A stretch of DNA of 64,000 nucleotides, from the NCBI RefSeq assembly GCF_003012815.1, contig NZ_PXYJ01000001.1, positions 682,001 through 746,000 on the forward strand. The letters are read 5' to 3'. Positions 17,518-25,891 of the stretch are shown here, one piece after another (positions within the stretch are counted from its first letter, which is position 1; the number at the start of each line of letters is the position of its first letter). This stretch comes from Allosphingosinicella vermicomposti. Its GTDB lineage: Bacteria > Pseudomonadota > Alphaproteobacteria > Sphingomonadales > Sphingomonadaceae. The notes beneath the pieces are model-generated. The model ran no database searches, was not told the origin of the DNA, and was given only the letters and a program-made list of their open reading frames with translations. Both the position numbers and the translations under genes were made by a program.

Positions 17518-18289
17518 GCTTCTCGTCGATTCCCTTGCCCACGATATCGGCGAAGCCCCACTCGCTGATGTCGATCACGAAATCGCGGGGGGAGAGGAGG
17601 CGGCCGCGGCAGATCTTGATCCCCGCCGGCGGAAGCTCCGCCTGTGCCTTCACTCTGTCGATCAGCTCATCGAACAACCAGCGCGGGATCATCTCGCGCT
17701 CGGTCGGGTAGATGAAGCGGAAGTTCAACATCTGGATGAGCAGCACTTCCCAATAGAGCTCCATCGACGAGAGCAGCCAATGCCAGTCGATGTCCTTATG
17801 CTGTTTCAAGATGGTGTGCGCGACGTCCGCTCCGTCATAGCGGTAGCGGGTCTGCAGGAAGATTTTCGACAGCACGAATTCGGTCGGCGGCGTGATGCGG
17901 ACGGTGGTGCCGTAAACCTGCGCCTCATAGACTTTCGTGAACCATTCGTCGGTGATCGGGATGCTGGCTGACGAAATGTTGAAAATCACGTCGAAGAAAT
18001 TCTCGCCCTTCCAGACCTTGCCGATCCAGCGTTCGTCCTCGACCTCGATTTCATATCCCTTCTCCTTGAAGAAGGCCAAGATCTTGGGGGCATCCGATGG
18101 CTTGCAGAAGACGTCCAGATCCTTGGTCGGACGGACGATTCCGGTGAAGCAGCTCAAGGCATAAGTGCCGGACAGAAGAAACGGGATGCCCGATTCTTTC
18201 AGCAGCGCCAGGCTGTCGCGGTAAAAATCCACCGCTTCGGGCGGCGGTTCGAAGCTGGCTTCGTCCAGAATTTGGAGGGTGTCGCTCAT
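17495..18289 (-). CDS. Nucleotidyltransferase-fold protein
   Basis: A 264-residue protein from the ATG at 18289. It has the nucleotidyltransferase signature LLSGTYALSCFTGIVRPTKD then LDVF, with the catalytic-type Asp57 and Asp59, though the usual GG before the helix is SGT. The C-terminal half is helical with conserved-looking aromatics (DIDWHWLLSSMELYWEVLL). It resembles stand-alone members of the Pol-beta nucleotidyltransferase superfamily related to AbiEii and DUF6036 types. It overlaps the metallophosphoesterase gene downstream by 23 nt. Start upstream of 18289 is possible but runs into repeat R2. Confidence 0.75.
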   Translation of the reverse strand: MSDTLQILDEASFEPPPEAVDFYRDSLALLKESGIPFLLSGTYALSCFTGIVRPTKDLDVFCKPSDAPKILAFFKEKGYEIEVEDERWIGKVWKGENFFDVIFNISSASIPITDEWFTKVYEAQVYGTTVRITPPTEFVLSKIFLQTRYRYDGADVAHTILKQHKDIDWHWLLSSMELYWEVLLIQMLNFRFIYPTEREMIPRWLFDELIDRVKAQAELPPAGIKICRGRLLSPRDFVIDISEWGFADIVGKGIDEKHERPKHH

Positions 18290-18354
18290 TGGACAGCCGT
18301 AACGGCGGGTAGGGCGATTGCGTTCCCGCAAGCCCGTTTTAAGATCTCTGCCCA

Positions 18355-18450
18355 TTCGCCCTGAGCTTGTCGAAGGGCTGTCCTTCCCTATTTCCATTAT
18401 AGAAGGGCAGGGCTTCGATCTTTCGACAAAGCTCAGGATCAGCCCGAACG
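18355..18450. repeat. Intergenic inverted repeat, family R2
   Basis: The left arm CGCCCTGAGCTTGTCGAAGG and right arm CTTTCGACAAAGCTCAGGAT then CAGCCCGAACG flank a loop. It is slightly degenerate (an extra A in GACAAAGC). It lies in the divergent gap between the nucleotidyltransferase and msrB genes. Confidence 0.82.
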
Positions 18451-18474
18451 GTGCTTGTGTGGAAGGCTATTGAG

Positions 18475-18915
18475 ATGACGACATCTGCTTCAGGATATGA
18501 CGTGACCCCTTTGGCGCCGGAGGAGCGGGAGCGGCTCGCCGCGAAACTTACCCCTGAAGAACGACAGGTGATCTTGGAGCACGGCACGGAACGCCCGTTC
18601 TGCGGCACTTTGCTCAACAACAAGGCAGGCGGGGTCTATGCCTGTCGCCTCTGCGGGCTTCCGCTGTTTAAATCCGGCACCAAGTTCGAATCCGGCACTG
18701 GCTGGCCAAGCTTTACCGAGCCGTTCGATCCCGATCATATTCGCGAGATTAGCGATAGTAGCTACGGAATGGTCCGCACCGAAATACGCTGTGCCCGCTG
18801 CGACGGGCATCTGGGCCACGTTTTCCCGGACGGCCCGCCGCCGACAGGCCTTCGCTACTGCCTCAATTCCATAGCGATGGAATTTCAGGAAACTCCGGAA
18901 AGGGAAGGGGCTTAA
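18475..18915 (+). CDS. msrB: Peptide-methionine (R)-S-oxide reductase
   Basis: MsrB reduces methionine-R-sulfoxide in proteins. From the ATG at 18475 (146 aa) it has the zinc-site pairs CRLC (57/60) and CARC (106/109), the substrate loop [23 protein letters not shown] and the catalytic Cys129 in [11 protein letters not shown]. The canonical resolving cysteine position after GWPS is Phe; Cys43 (PFCGTLL) may resolve instead. GGAAGG lies upstream. It is monocistronic, convergent with cysK. Confidence 0.94.
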   Translation: MTTSASGYDVTPLAPEERERLAAKLTPEERQVILEHGTERPFCGTLLNNKAGGVYACRLCGLPLFKSGTKFESGTGWPSFTEPFDPDHIREISDSSYGMVRTEIRCARCDGHLGHVFPDGPPPTGLRYCLNSIAMEFQETPEREGA

Positions 18916-19832
18916 TTTTCCGGCAGGAAATCCGGCACCGACAGATAGCGCTCGCCAGTATCGTAATTGAACCCGAGTACGCGCTTGCCTTCACCCACTT
19001 CCGCCAGCTTCTGCCGGATCGCGGCGAGGGTGGCGCCCGATGAGATACCGACAAGCAAGCCTTCCTCGCGTGCGGCGCGGCGGGCCATGTCCTTGGCGTC
19101 ATTGGGGTCGACCTGGATCACGCCGTCGAGCAGATCGGTGTGGAGGTTTTTCGGCACGAAGCCCGCACCGATGCCCTGGATCGGGTGCGGCCCCGGCTGG
19201 CCCCCGGAAATGACGGGCGACAAGGTCGGTTCGACCGCGAAAACCTGCAGGTTCGGCCATTCCTTCTTCAACACTTGCGCGCAGGCGGTGATGTGGCCGC
19301 CCGTGCCGACGCCGGTGATTAGAACGTCTATCGGGCTGTCGCGAAAATCGTTCAGGATTTCCTGGGCGGTCGTGCGGGCATGCACATCGATATTCGCAGG
19401 GTTTTCGAACTGCTGCGGCATCCACGATCCCTCGATCTCGCCCAGCAATTCGGTCGCACGGGCGATGGCGCCATTCATGCCCTTTTCCTTCGGCGTCAGG
19501 TCGAAGCTCGCGCCATAAGCCAGCATCAACCGGCGGCGCTCCAGGCTCATGCTTTCCGGCATGACGAGGATCAGTTTATACCCCTTAACCGCCGCGACCA
19601 TGGCGAGGCCGATCCCGGTATTGCCGCTTGTCGGTTCGATAATGGTGCCGCCGGGCTTCAGCGCGCCGGATCTCTCCGCATCCTCGATCATCGCAAGGGC
19701 GATGCGATCTTTGATCGATCCGCCGGGGTTTGAGCGCTCCGACTTCACCCACACTTCGGCTTGCCCAAACAGGCGGTTGATGCGGATGTGCGGCGTGTTG
19801 CCGATTGTTTCGAGAATATTGGCGGCTTTCAT
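18912..19832 (-). CDS. cysK: Cysteine synthase A (O-acetylserine sulfhydrylase)
   Basis: This PLP enzyme makes cysteine from O-acetylserine and sulfide. The 306-residue product starts [20 protein letters not shown], has the PLP lysine Lys41 in [12 protein letters not shown], the substrate loop [10 protein letters not shown], and the phosphate loop TGVGTGGHI. It overlaps the upstream MFS gene by 4 nt (ATGA) and overlaps the msrB 3' end by 4 nt on the opposite strand. Coupling to an MFS exporter is notable but the link is unexplained. Confidence 0.94.
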   Translation of the reverse strand: MKAANILETIGNTPHIRINRLFGQAEVWVKSERSNPGGSIKDRIALAMIEDAERSGALKPGGTIIEPTSGNTGIGLAMVAAVKGYKLILVMPESMSLERRRLMLAYGASFDLTPKEKGMNGAIARATELLGEIEGSWMPQQFENPANIDVHARTTAQEILNDFRDSPIDVLITGVGTGGHITACAQVLKKEWPNLQVFAVEPTLSPVISGGQPGPHPIQGIGAGFVPKNLHTDLLDGVIQVDPNDAKDMARRAAREEGLLVGISSGATLAAIRQKLAEVGEGKRVLGFNYDTGERYLSVPDFLPEN

Positions 19833-21181
19833 GGCTGTCCTTTCTCGGCTTTCGGGTTGAGACCCGCAACCATTGGGGGAATTGGGAAGTCGGGTCGGTC
19901 CTTTCCAGAGGCTTCGGCAAGAACAGCTTCGTCGGGCGCGACAAAACGGTCGGCCTTGCGAAGGCTGGGGAAGGCCCAGGCGCAAAAACCGGTGACTGCC
20001 ACCGCTAGCGCGCCGCCGCCCACGACAGCCACGACGGGCCCGAACGCCGAGCCCGCAAGCCCGGCGCGGAATTCCCCGAGTTCGTTGGATGCGGAGATGA
20101 AGAGGCCCGACACCGCCGACACCCGTCCGCGCATGGCGTCCGGCGTGTGAAGCTGAATGAGCGAGGAGCGCACATAGACGCTCACCATATCCGCAGCGCC
20201 AAGCACGACGAGGCTGGCAAGCGACAGCCACATGACGCGACTTTCCCCAAACACGACGGTCGCGAGGCCGAATATGCCGACGCAGACAAACATCTTAATG
20301 CCGACATGCCGCTTTAGCGGACGGCGGGCGAGGATGAGCGCGGTGAGCGCGGCACCCACCGCGGGCGCCGCGCGGAGTGCGCCGAGGCCTTCGGAGCCGA
20401 CGTGGAGAACGTCGCGCGCATAAACCGGCAGCATCGCGGTCGCCCCGCCGAGCAACACCGCGAATAGGTCGAGCGTGATGGCGCCGAGCACGATCTTGTT
20501 GTTTCGCACATAGGCGAGACCTTCGATCACGGCACGAAGCGGGTGCCTGTCCCCTGCATTGCCGAGCGGAATTGGCCGGATCATCAGCATTGCGCCAAGC
20601 GAAATGGCGAAGAGGATCGCGGATGCTTCGTAGGGAAGGGCGGTATAGACTGCGTAGGTCGCGCCGCCGATCAGTGGCCCGGCGACCGCGCCCGCCTGCC
20701 AGGCAATGGAATTGAGCGCGATGGCGCTCGGCAACAGTTCGGCGGGCACCAGATTGGGCGCGAAGGATGAAAGAGCAGGCCCGGCAAATGCGCGGCCGAT
20801 GCCGAGCGCGACCGCCACGATGAAAAGTGGGACGAGCGACATGGCATCGAACCATACAAGCACAGCCAGCGCCGCAGCACAGATCAACTCGAGCGCCAGA
20901 CTTGCACGGACGATCCAGCGTCTGTCGACACGATCCGCGACATAGCCCGCAACGAGGGTGAGGAGGAACAATGGCAGGAATTGCGCGAGGCCGACCATTC
21001 CGAGCCAAAATGAGGCTTCGGCAATGCTCATCGTCTCACGCGCAATGTCGTAAACGTGGATGCCGATGACGACGACCAGCATCGTGCTTGCGATCGTCGA
21101 GGCCAGCCGCGCGGCCCAGAAGGCGCGGTAGTCGCGATAGTGAAATGGGGACGTCGGGGGAGTAGAAGCGGATGCGGGCAT
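19829..21181 (-). CDS. MFS transporter (EntS/MFS_3-like)
   Basis: A 12-helix major facilitator of about 450 residues. It opens [20 protein letters not shown] and has the loop motif [11 protein letters not shown] between helices 2 and 3; later stretches such as [20 protein letters not shown] and [20 protein letters not shown] are typical of the MFS_3/enterobactin-exporter-like group. I chose the ATG at 21181, with a TAGG 7-10 nt upstream; a GTG at 21190 adds three residues. It lies directly upstream of and overlaps cysK. The substrate is unknown; the cysK coupling could suggest cysteine-related efflux (inference). Confidence 0.85.
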   Translation of the reverse strand: MPASASTPPTSPFHYRDYRAFWAARLASTIASTMLVVVIGIHVYDIARETMSIAEASFWLGMVGLAQFLPLFLLTLVAGYVADRVDRRWIVRASLALELICAAALAVLVWFDAMSLVPLFIVAVALGIGRAFAGPALSSFAPNLVPAELLPSAIALNSIAWQAGAVAGPLIGGATYAVYTALPYEASAILFAISLGAMLMIRPIPLGNAGDRHPLRAVIEGLAYVRNNKIVLGAITLDLFAVLLGGATAMLPVYARDVLHVGSEGLGALRAAPAVGAALTALILARRPLKRHVGIKMFVCVGIFGLATVVFGESRVMWLSLASLVVLGAADMVSVYVRSSLIQLHTPDAMRGRVSAVSGLFISASNELGEFRAGLAGSAFGPVVAVVGGGALAVAVTGFCAWAFPSLRKADRFVAPDEAVLAEASGKDRPDFPIPPMVAGLNPKAEKGQP

Positions 21182-21231
21182 GAAAGGCACCTAGGCCGGG
21201 ACAATGTTCATCGCAACTGGTTCGGCCTACT

Positions 21232-21314
21232 GCGTCAGCCCGGCGAAAGCCGGGGTCTCAGGACGGCAGAGGCGCGTTCTCGTCGCGAGCTCCCGGCTTT
21301 CGCCGGGATGACGC
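21232..21314. repeat. Intergenic inverted repeat, family R3
   Basis: The arms GCGTCAGCCCGGCGAAAGCC and CCGGCTTTCGCCGGGATGAC form a hairpin with an approximately 35-nt loop. It is followed 60 nt later by another copy, so the two elements form a loose tandem upstream of the MFS gene. Confidence 0.9.
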
Positions 21315-21373
21315 TGGAACTCAGCACGCTGGATCTCAGGTGCGCTCGAACTCAGGCACGCTCGAAGTCAGCA

Positions 21374-21454
21374 CGTCACCCCGGCGAAAGCCGGGGTCTC
21401 AGGACGAAGGAGGCGCATTATCGTCACAAGATCCCGACCTTCGCCGGGATGACG
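21374..21454. repeat. Intergenic inverted repeat, family R3 (tandem neighbour)
   Basis: The arms CGTCACCCCGGCGAAAGCCG and CGACCTTCGCCGGGATGACG repeat the element at 21232. Between the two copies is a short stretch with a thrice-repeated direct motif close to CTGGAACTCAGCACGCT (CTCAGCACGCTGGA, CTCAGGCACGCTCGAA, GTCAGCACG). Confidence 0.88.
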
Positions 21455-21456
21455 GC

Positions 21457-21675
21457 TCAATCTCCCTTCGCGGGCGCGTTGGCGTTCTCGGTGTTTTCGA
21501 TATCCTGCTCACCAAGCTGGCCGTGGCCGTGATAGGCCTTGCCTGACTGGCCGCCATCATAATCCTTCTGTGCATCCGGTTTGCCGTCGTGCGGGTTGGG
21601 ATAGTGGCCGCCCTGGGACTCGCCGCCTGCCTGATCGCGGCCGCCCGGCGAGCCGCTCTTTCCATTCTGCGTCAT
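21457..21675 (-). CDS. Small glycine-rich hydrophilic protein
   Basis: A 72-residue protein starting MTQNGKSGSPGGRDQAGGES with later GGHYPNPHDGKPDAQKD and YHGHGQLGEQDIEN. It is rich in Gly, Asp, Gln, Asn and His, has no hydrophobic core and is probably disordered. AAGGA lies about 9 nt upstream of the ATG at 21675. Its composition recalls small stress-associated hydrophilins and KGG-type proteins, but I cannot assign a family. It is divergent from the scaffold-protein gene. The reading frame is supported by codon usage and ribosome site rather than homology. Confidence 0.62.
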   Translation of the reverse strand: MTQNGKSGSPGGRDQAGGESQGGHYPNPHDGKPDAQKDYDGGQSGKAYHGHGQLGEQDIENTENANAPAKGD

Positions 21676-21776
21676 CGGGGTGATCCTTGCTGGAGATGCG
21701 GGTCAACGCGGCGCGATCGGCGCTCGTTCCTTTCCTGCATTGGCGCAGCTGTGTGAGCGCGCCTATATGACCGGTT

Positions 21777-22247
21777 ATGACGACGGCGCTCTACAATCGC
21801 GACATTCTCCGCCTTGCCGCATCTATCCCGCATCTCGGCCAGCTGGAGCGGCCCGACGCGCGTGTGGAGAAGCGCTCGGTCGTATGCGGCAGCCGTATAG
21901 CAGTGGACGTAATCCTCGGCGCGGATTGCCGTGTCGCTGCTCTGGGCCAAGAGGTAAAGGCCTGTGCCCTTGGCCAGGCATCGGCTTCCCTGATGGGTGC
22001 GGCCGCAGTCGGGCGAACGGCGGCTGAGCTTGCTGAGGCACGCGACGCTCTAAAGGGGTTCCTTGGCGGAACCAGAGCCGATCCCGGCGACTGGCCCGGA
22101 ATAGAAATTCTGCGCCCCGCTCAGCCCTTTGCCGCGCGTCATCCTTCGATCCTGCTCCCTTTCGAGGCTGTCGCAGAGGCTGCGGCCAATGCCGTCAGCT
22201 TGCATGTTTCAGGCGTGTCCGGCACGAGCCGGCAAATTAGCGCGTGA
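21777..22247 (+). CDS. IscU/NifU-like iron-sulfur scaffold homologue
   Basis: A 156-residue protein resembling the scaffold on which Fe-S clusters are built. Motifs are RSVVCGSRIAVD (equivalent of CGD), a second segment KACALGQASASLM (equivalent of GCxxxxAS), and a third, AARHPSILLPFEAV, where the family normally has a cysteine (K/H-C-x-x-L) but Pro is found here. The Asp of the CGD motif is Ser. So two of the usual cluster ligands are changed. It starts 30 nt before the end-to-end junction with a Kef antiporter gene region and precedes that gene by 13 nt. No isc or suf genes are nearby. Confidence 0.75.
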   Translation: MTTALYNRDILRLAASIPHLGQLERPDARVEKRSVVCGSRIAVDVILGADCRVAALGQEVKACALGQASASLMGAAAVGRTAAELAEARDALKGFLGGTRADPGDWPGIEILRPAQPFAARHPSILLPFEAVAEAAANAVSLHVSGVSGTSRQISA

Positions 22248-22260
22248 AAGGAACAGGCTG

Positions 22261-24024
22261 ATGGACGGTCACGGTACGACGGCCTTTCTGCTAAGAGACG
22301 GCGTCCTCCTTCTCGGCGCGGCTTTGGTATTCGTTACCTTGTTCCGGCGCTTCGGCCTTGGCGCCGTACTTGGCTATCTGGTGGCTGGCGCGGTGGTGGG
22401 GCCGCACGGCTTCGGGTTTTTCGGAGGCGAGGCAGGCCAGATATTGGCGATTGCCGACCTCGGCATCGTCCTCCTCCTCTTCCTTGTCGGCATGGAACTT
22501 AACCCGAGCCGCCTCTGGCGCTTGCGCCGCGATATGTTCGGCCTTGGTACGCTACAGGTGACGTTGAGCGGCCTCGCGATCACCGCGCTTGTTTACTTCA
22601 CCACCGGCTTCAGTCTTGAGGCGTCCCTTGCCATCGGCCTGCCGCTTGCCCTGTCCTCAACCGCGCAGGTGCTCCCGAGCCTTCGTCCCGATGCTATCAA
22701 TACCCCGACGGGGGAGCGAGCCTTCTCGATCCTGCTGTTCCAGGATTTGTCGATCGTCCCGCTTATCGCGATTATCGCGGCTATGTCGCGGGTGCCGGAC
22801 CCATCGGCGCCTCCAGGTTGGCAGCAGGCTTTAGTGACGGTCGCCGCGATTGCGGGCCTCGTCCTTGCCGGGCGCTTCATCATCAATCCGCTCTTCCGCA
22901 TCATCGGCCGGGTGAGCGAACGCGAACTGTTCGTCGTCGCGGGCCTCTTCACGGTCGCGGCTGCGGCGGTCATCATGCAGTCGCTACATCTGTCGACCGC
23001 GCTCGGCGCTTTTGTCGCGGGCGTGATGCTGGCCGACTCGCCCTATCGGCATGAGCTGGAGGCGGACATCGACCCCTTCCGCTCCATCCTGCTCGGTTTC
23101 TTCTTCCTTGCCGTCGGCATGTTGCTGGACCTCAACGTCATCGCCGATCGACCCTTCTTCGTTGTCGGTCTCACCATTGGCTTGATCGCGGTGAAGGCGA
23201 CGGTCCTCTACGGTCTGGCGCGCCTGTTCGGGATGGACGGGCGGAAGGCGGTGATGCTCGGCCTGCTGCTGAGCCAGGGCGGCGAATTTGCCTTTGTCCT
23301 GTTTGGCGAAGCGCAGCGCGCGATGCTGGTGGCGCCGGAAGCCGCGAGCCTGTTCAGCGCGATCGTGACCCTGTCCATGGCCACCACGCCTTTCCTGATG
23401 ATGTTCAACCGATGGCGCGAGCGAAGAGCGCCTCCACGCGCGGTCGCGCTCGACGGGCCGGAGCTGTCGCCCGTCACCAAGGCGATCGTCATCGGCTATG
23501 GCCGCTATGGTCAGACCGTGGCGCAAATGTTGATGGCGAAGGAGATTGGCGTCACCATCATCGACCGCAAGCCAAGCCAGATCGAAATTGCCGGGACGTT
23601 CGGACAGAAGGTTTATTATGGCGACGGCACCCGGCTCGATCTCCTTCGTCAGGCGGGGGCGGGCGAGGCGCAGGCCTTGTTTTTCTGCACCGACGGTAAC
23701 GCCCTGACGGCGGGCCGACTAGAACCCATCCTCGAAGCCTTTCCGCAGGCTGCGGTGCACGTCCGCGCTTATGATCGCCTGCATGTCATGGCGATAGACG
23801 GCGTGGATCTCGCAGGCGTTTATCGCGAAGTATTCGAGTCCGCGGTGCTGATGGGACGGAGGGCACTGGTCGGCTTCGGCTTCAGCGAGGAGGAGGCGGC
23901 GGAAGTCGAACAGGCCTATCGGGATCGCGACGCCGAGCGGTTGGAGCGTCAATCCAAGTCGGGCGACCTGCATGCCGCCAAGGAGCGGATGTTCACACCG
24001 GCCAATTCGATGGGCGAGGGTTGA
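22261..24024 (+). CDS. CPA2 family monovalent cation:proton antiporter (Kef-like)
   Basis: A 587-residue inner-membrane protein. Residues 1-380 form a Na+/H+-exchanger-type bundle of about 12 helices (FRRFGLGAVLGYLVAGAVVG, LPLALSSTAQVLPSL, LSQGGEFAFVLFGEAQ), followed by a cytosolic RCK/TrkA-N domain with the nucleotide loop IVIGYGRYGQTVAQML. It is close to KefB/KefC glutathione-gated potassium efflux systems; no KefF/KefG-type flavoprotein gene is adjacent. AAGGA lies 8 nt upstream of the ATG. It follows the scaffold homologue by 13 nt and converges with aroB. Confidence 0.9.
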   Translation: MDGHGTTAFLLRDGVLLLGAALVFVTLFRRFGLGAVLGYLVAGAVVGPHGFGFFGGEAGQILAIADLGIVLLLFLVGMELNPSRLWRLRRDMFGLGTLQVTLSGLAITALVYFTTGFSLEASLAIGLPLALSSTAQVLPSLRPDAINTPTGERAFSILLFQDLSIVPLIAIIAAMSRVPDPSAPPGWQQALVTVAAIAGLVLAGRFIINPLFRIIGRVSERELFVVAGLFTVAAAAVIMQSLHLSTALGAFVAGVMLADSPYRHELEADIDPFRSILLGFFFLAVGMLLDLNVIADRPFFVVGLTIGLIAVKATVLYGLARLFGMDGRKAVMLGLLLSQGGEFAFVLFGEAQRAMLVAPEAASLFSAIVTLSMATTPFLMMFNRWRERRAPPRAVALDGPELSPVTKAIVIGYGRYGQTVAQMLMAKEIGVTIIDRKPSQIEIAGTFGQKVYYGDGTRLDLLRQAGAGEAQALFFCTDGNALTAGRLEPILEAFPQAAVHVRAYDRLHVMAIDGVDLAGVYREVFESAVLMGRRALVGFGFSEEEAAEVEQAYRDRDAERLERQSKSGDLHAAKERMFTPANSMGEG

Positions 24025-24033
24025 GCTGAAGGG

Positions 24034-25128
24034 TCAGCTATATGCACATTCCTGGCCGAGGAAGATAAGCAGCTGCTGCTCGGAAATCGTATCCGTTTGA
24101 AAAGTCCCGCCAATTCCGCGCGATAGAATGAGGTGGATGCAGCCATTCCGGTTCTTTTTGTCCTGCCGCATATGGGCAAGGAGGCGTTCGGGGTTTTGGC
24201 CCGGAATGGTGGTGGGGAGCCCCATGACGCGGAGATGCCCGGCTACCCGCATCGCGTCCTCGTCCGGGCACAGGCCTTCGGCAACCGACAGGCGCATGGC
24301 GAGGGACATGCCCGCGGCAACCGCCTCGCCGTGGAGAAGCGCGCCGGAATAGCCCGCTTCGGCCTCCAAGGCGTGAGCGAAGCTGTGCCCGAAATTAAGG
24401 AGGGCGCGCTGCCCTTTCGTTTCCCGCTCATCCGCGCCGACGATCCGCGCTTTGGCCCGCACGGAGGTTTCGATAGCGTGCAACTGCGCCGCCTGATCCC
24501 CGGCGAGCAGCGCCGCGCCATTATATTCGCACCAGACGAAGAAATCAGCATCGTCGATCAGGCCGTATTTCACCACCTCCGCATAGCCCGCCGTCAGTTC
24601 GCGGGGGGGAAGGGTGGTGAGCAGTGCGGGATCGATCAGCACCAGGCTGGGTTGGTGAAACGCCCCGGCGAGGTTCTTGCCCGCCGCCATATTCACCGCC
24701 GTCTTGCCGCCCACAGAGGAGTCGACCTGGGCGAGCATCGTCGTCGGAATCTGGATCAGGCCGCAGCCGCGTTTCAGCAGCGAGGCTGCGAGCCCCGCCA
24801 GATCGCCGATCATACCGCCGCCAAAAGCGATGATGCGATCGCCGCGTTCGATGCCAAGGGCGAGCAGCCGTTCGAGAAGCTGGCCGAGCATCTCCCAGCT
24901 TTTGCTCCCTTCACCCGCCGGGATGATCACAGGCAATGGTTCGATTCCCACGCCGCGCAATGTATCGGACAGCCGCGCGCCCCATATTTCCCAGACGCGA
25001 TCTTCGCTCACGATTGCAATGCGTCTCCGCGCATAGGGCGCGATCAGCGGTCCGGCGCGGTCGATCAGTCCCGCCTCGATCAGCACATCGTAACCGCCGT
25101 CCGCAAACTCCACCCGCACCTGGCTCAT
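24034..25128 (-). CDS. aroB: 3-dehydroquinate synthase
   Basis: AroB converts DAHP to 3-dehydroquinate, the second shikimate-pathway step. The 364-residue chain shows IPAGEGSKSWE, RGDRIIAFGGGMIGDLAGLA, QIPTTMLAQVDSSVGGKTAVN, EVVKYGLI, LLNFGHSFAHALEAE and LLHGEAVAAGM, covering the NAD site and the zinc ligands (Glu and two His). It overlaps aroK by 4 nt (ATGA), the classic aroK-aroB operon. Confidence 0.96.
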   Translation of the reverse strand: MSQVRVEFADGGYDVLIEAGLIDRAGPLIAPYARRRIAIVSEDRVWEIWGARLSDTLRGVGIEPLPVIIPAGEGSKSWEMLGQLLERLLALGIERGDRIIAFGGGMIGDLAGLAASLLKRGCGLIQIPTTMLAQVDSSVGGKTAVNMAAGKNLAGAFHQPSLVLIDPALLTTLPPRELTAGYAEVVKYGLIDDADFFVWCEYNGAALLAGDQAAQLHAIETSVRAKARIVGADERETKGQRALLNFGHSFAHALEAEAGYSGALLHGEAVAAGMSLAMRLSVAEGLCPDEDAMRVAGHLRVMGLPTTIPGQNPERLLAHMRQDKKNRNGCIHLILSRGIGGTFQTDTISEQQLLIFLGQECAYS

Positions 25129-25667
25129 GCCGTCTCCACCATTGCGCGGAGGGCTCTGACGATCTCACCCACCGCACGGTCGTGGGGCAAGGGTTCGGTA
25201 TGGATGCGGATATGCGCCTGCGCATAAATCGGATTGCGCATTTCGGCGAGGTCGCGGAGGAAGGGCAGCGCTTCCTTGTCCTTGAGCAACGGCCGGGTAT
25301 CGCGGCGCGACACGCGCTCGGCAAGGATGGCGGGATCGGCGTCCAGCCACACGGCGATGCAGCGGGACAGGATGAGCGCCCGCGTCCGATCGTTCATGAA
25401 GGCGCCGCCACCTGTGGCGATCACCTTCGGGCGCCCCTCGATCAACCGCGCGATCACCCGCCTTTCGCCGTCGCGGAAGCTTTCCTCGCCATATTGTTCG
25501 AAAATTTCGGCGATGCTGCGGTCCGCCGCATCCTCAATCTCCGCATCGGAATCGACGAAAGGCATACGCAGCCTTTTTGCGAGGCGCCGCCCCACGGTCG
25601 ACTTGCCCGCGCCCATGAGGCCCACGAGCACGATCGATCGATCGGGAGAAGAGATTGGTCTCGTCAT
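25125..25667 (-). CDS. aroK: Shikimate kinase
   Basis: AroK phosphorylates shikimate at O3. From the ATG at 25667 (180 aa) it has the Walker A loop LVGLMGAGKSTVGRRLAKRL, the shikimate-binding DSDAEIE, the GGGAF motif (VIATGGGAFMNDRTR) and the lid region RDTRPLL. Upstream in-frame ATGs at 25685 and 25736 exist but lack conserved sequence. It is translationally coupled to aroB downstream. Confidence 0.94.
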   Translation of the reverse strand: MTRPISSPDRSIVLVGLMGAGKSTVGRRLAKRLRMPFVDSDAEIEDAADRSIAEIFEQYGEESFRDGERRVIARLIEGRPKVIATGGGAFMNDRTRALILSRCIAVWLDADPAILAERVSRRDTRPLLKDKEALPFLRDLAEMRNPIYAQAHIRIHTEPLPHDRAVGEIVRALRAMVETA

Positions 25668-25753
25668 GCCGCCGGGGCTATACATAGGGCGGCATCGTGG
25701 GGCAAAAGGCGGCCATCGTCCAATCCCTTGTGCCATTATTTACGGGAAAGCTG

Positions 25754-25891
25754 ATGTCGCGATCCGCCCTTATATTGATCATCCTCGCCGTCATTATCAT
25801 CGGCGGGGCCGTCTATCTGTCGAACAGCGCTACCGAGGTTCCGACAACGCGGATGGAGCAGGACGTCACGAATGAAGCCCTGGCGCAATAA
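25754..25891 (+). CDS. Small single-pass membrane protein
   Basis: A 45-residue protein, MSRSALILIILAVIIIGGAV then YLSNSATEVPTT. It consists of one N-terminal transmembrane helix and a short hydrophilic tail. The start is preceded by GGGAAAG. The stop overlaps the start of the 595-residue downstream gene by 20 nt, so the two are likely translated together. No family recognised; the overlap and a plausible ribosome site argue that it is real. Confidence 0.65.
   Translation: MSRSALILIILAVIIIGGAVYLSNSATEVPTTRMEQDVTNEALAQ

Noticed and set aside
24133-25227. Plus-strand 364-residue open frame opposite aroB
   Set aside because: Exact antisense of aroB, which has all catalytic motifs; no independent ribosome site or motif.
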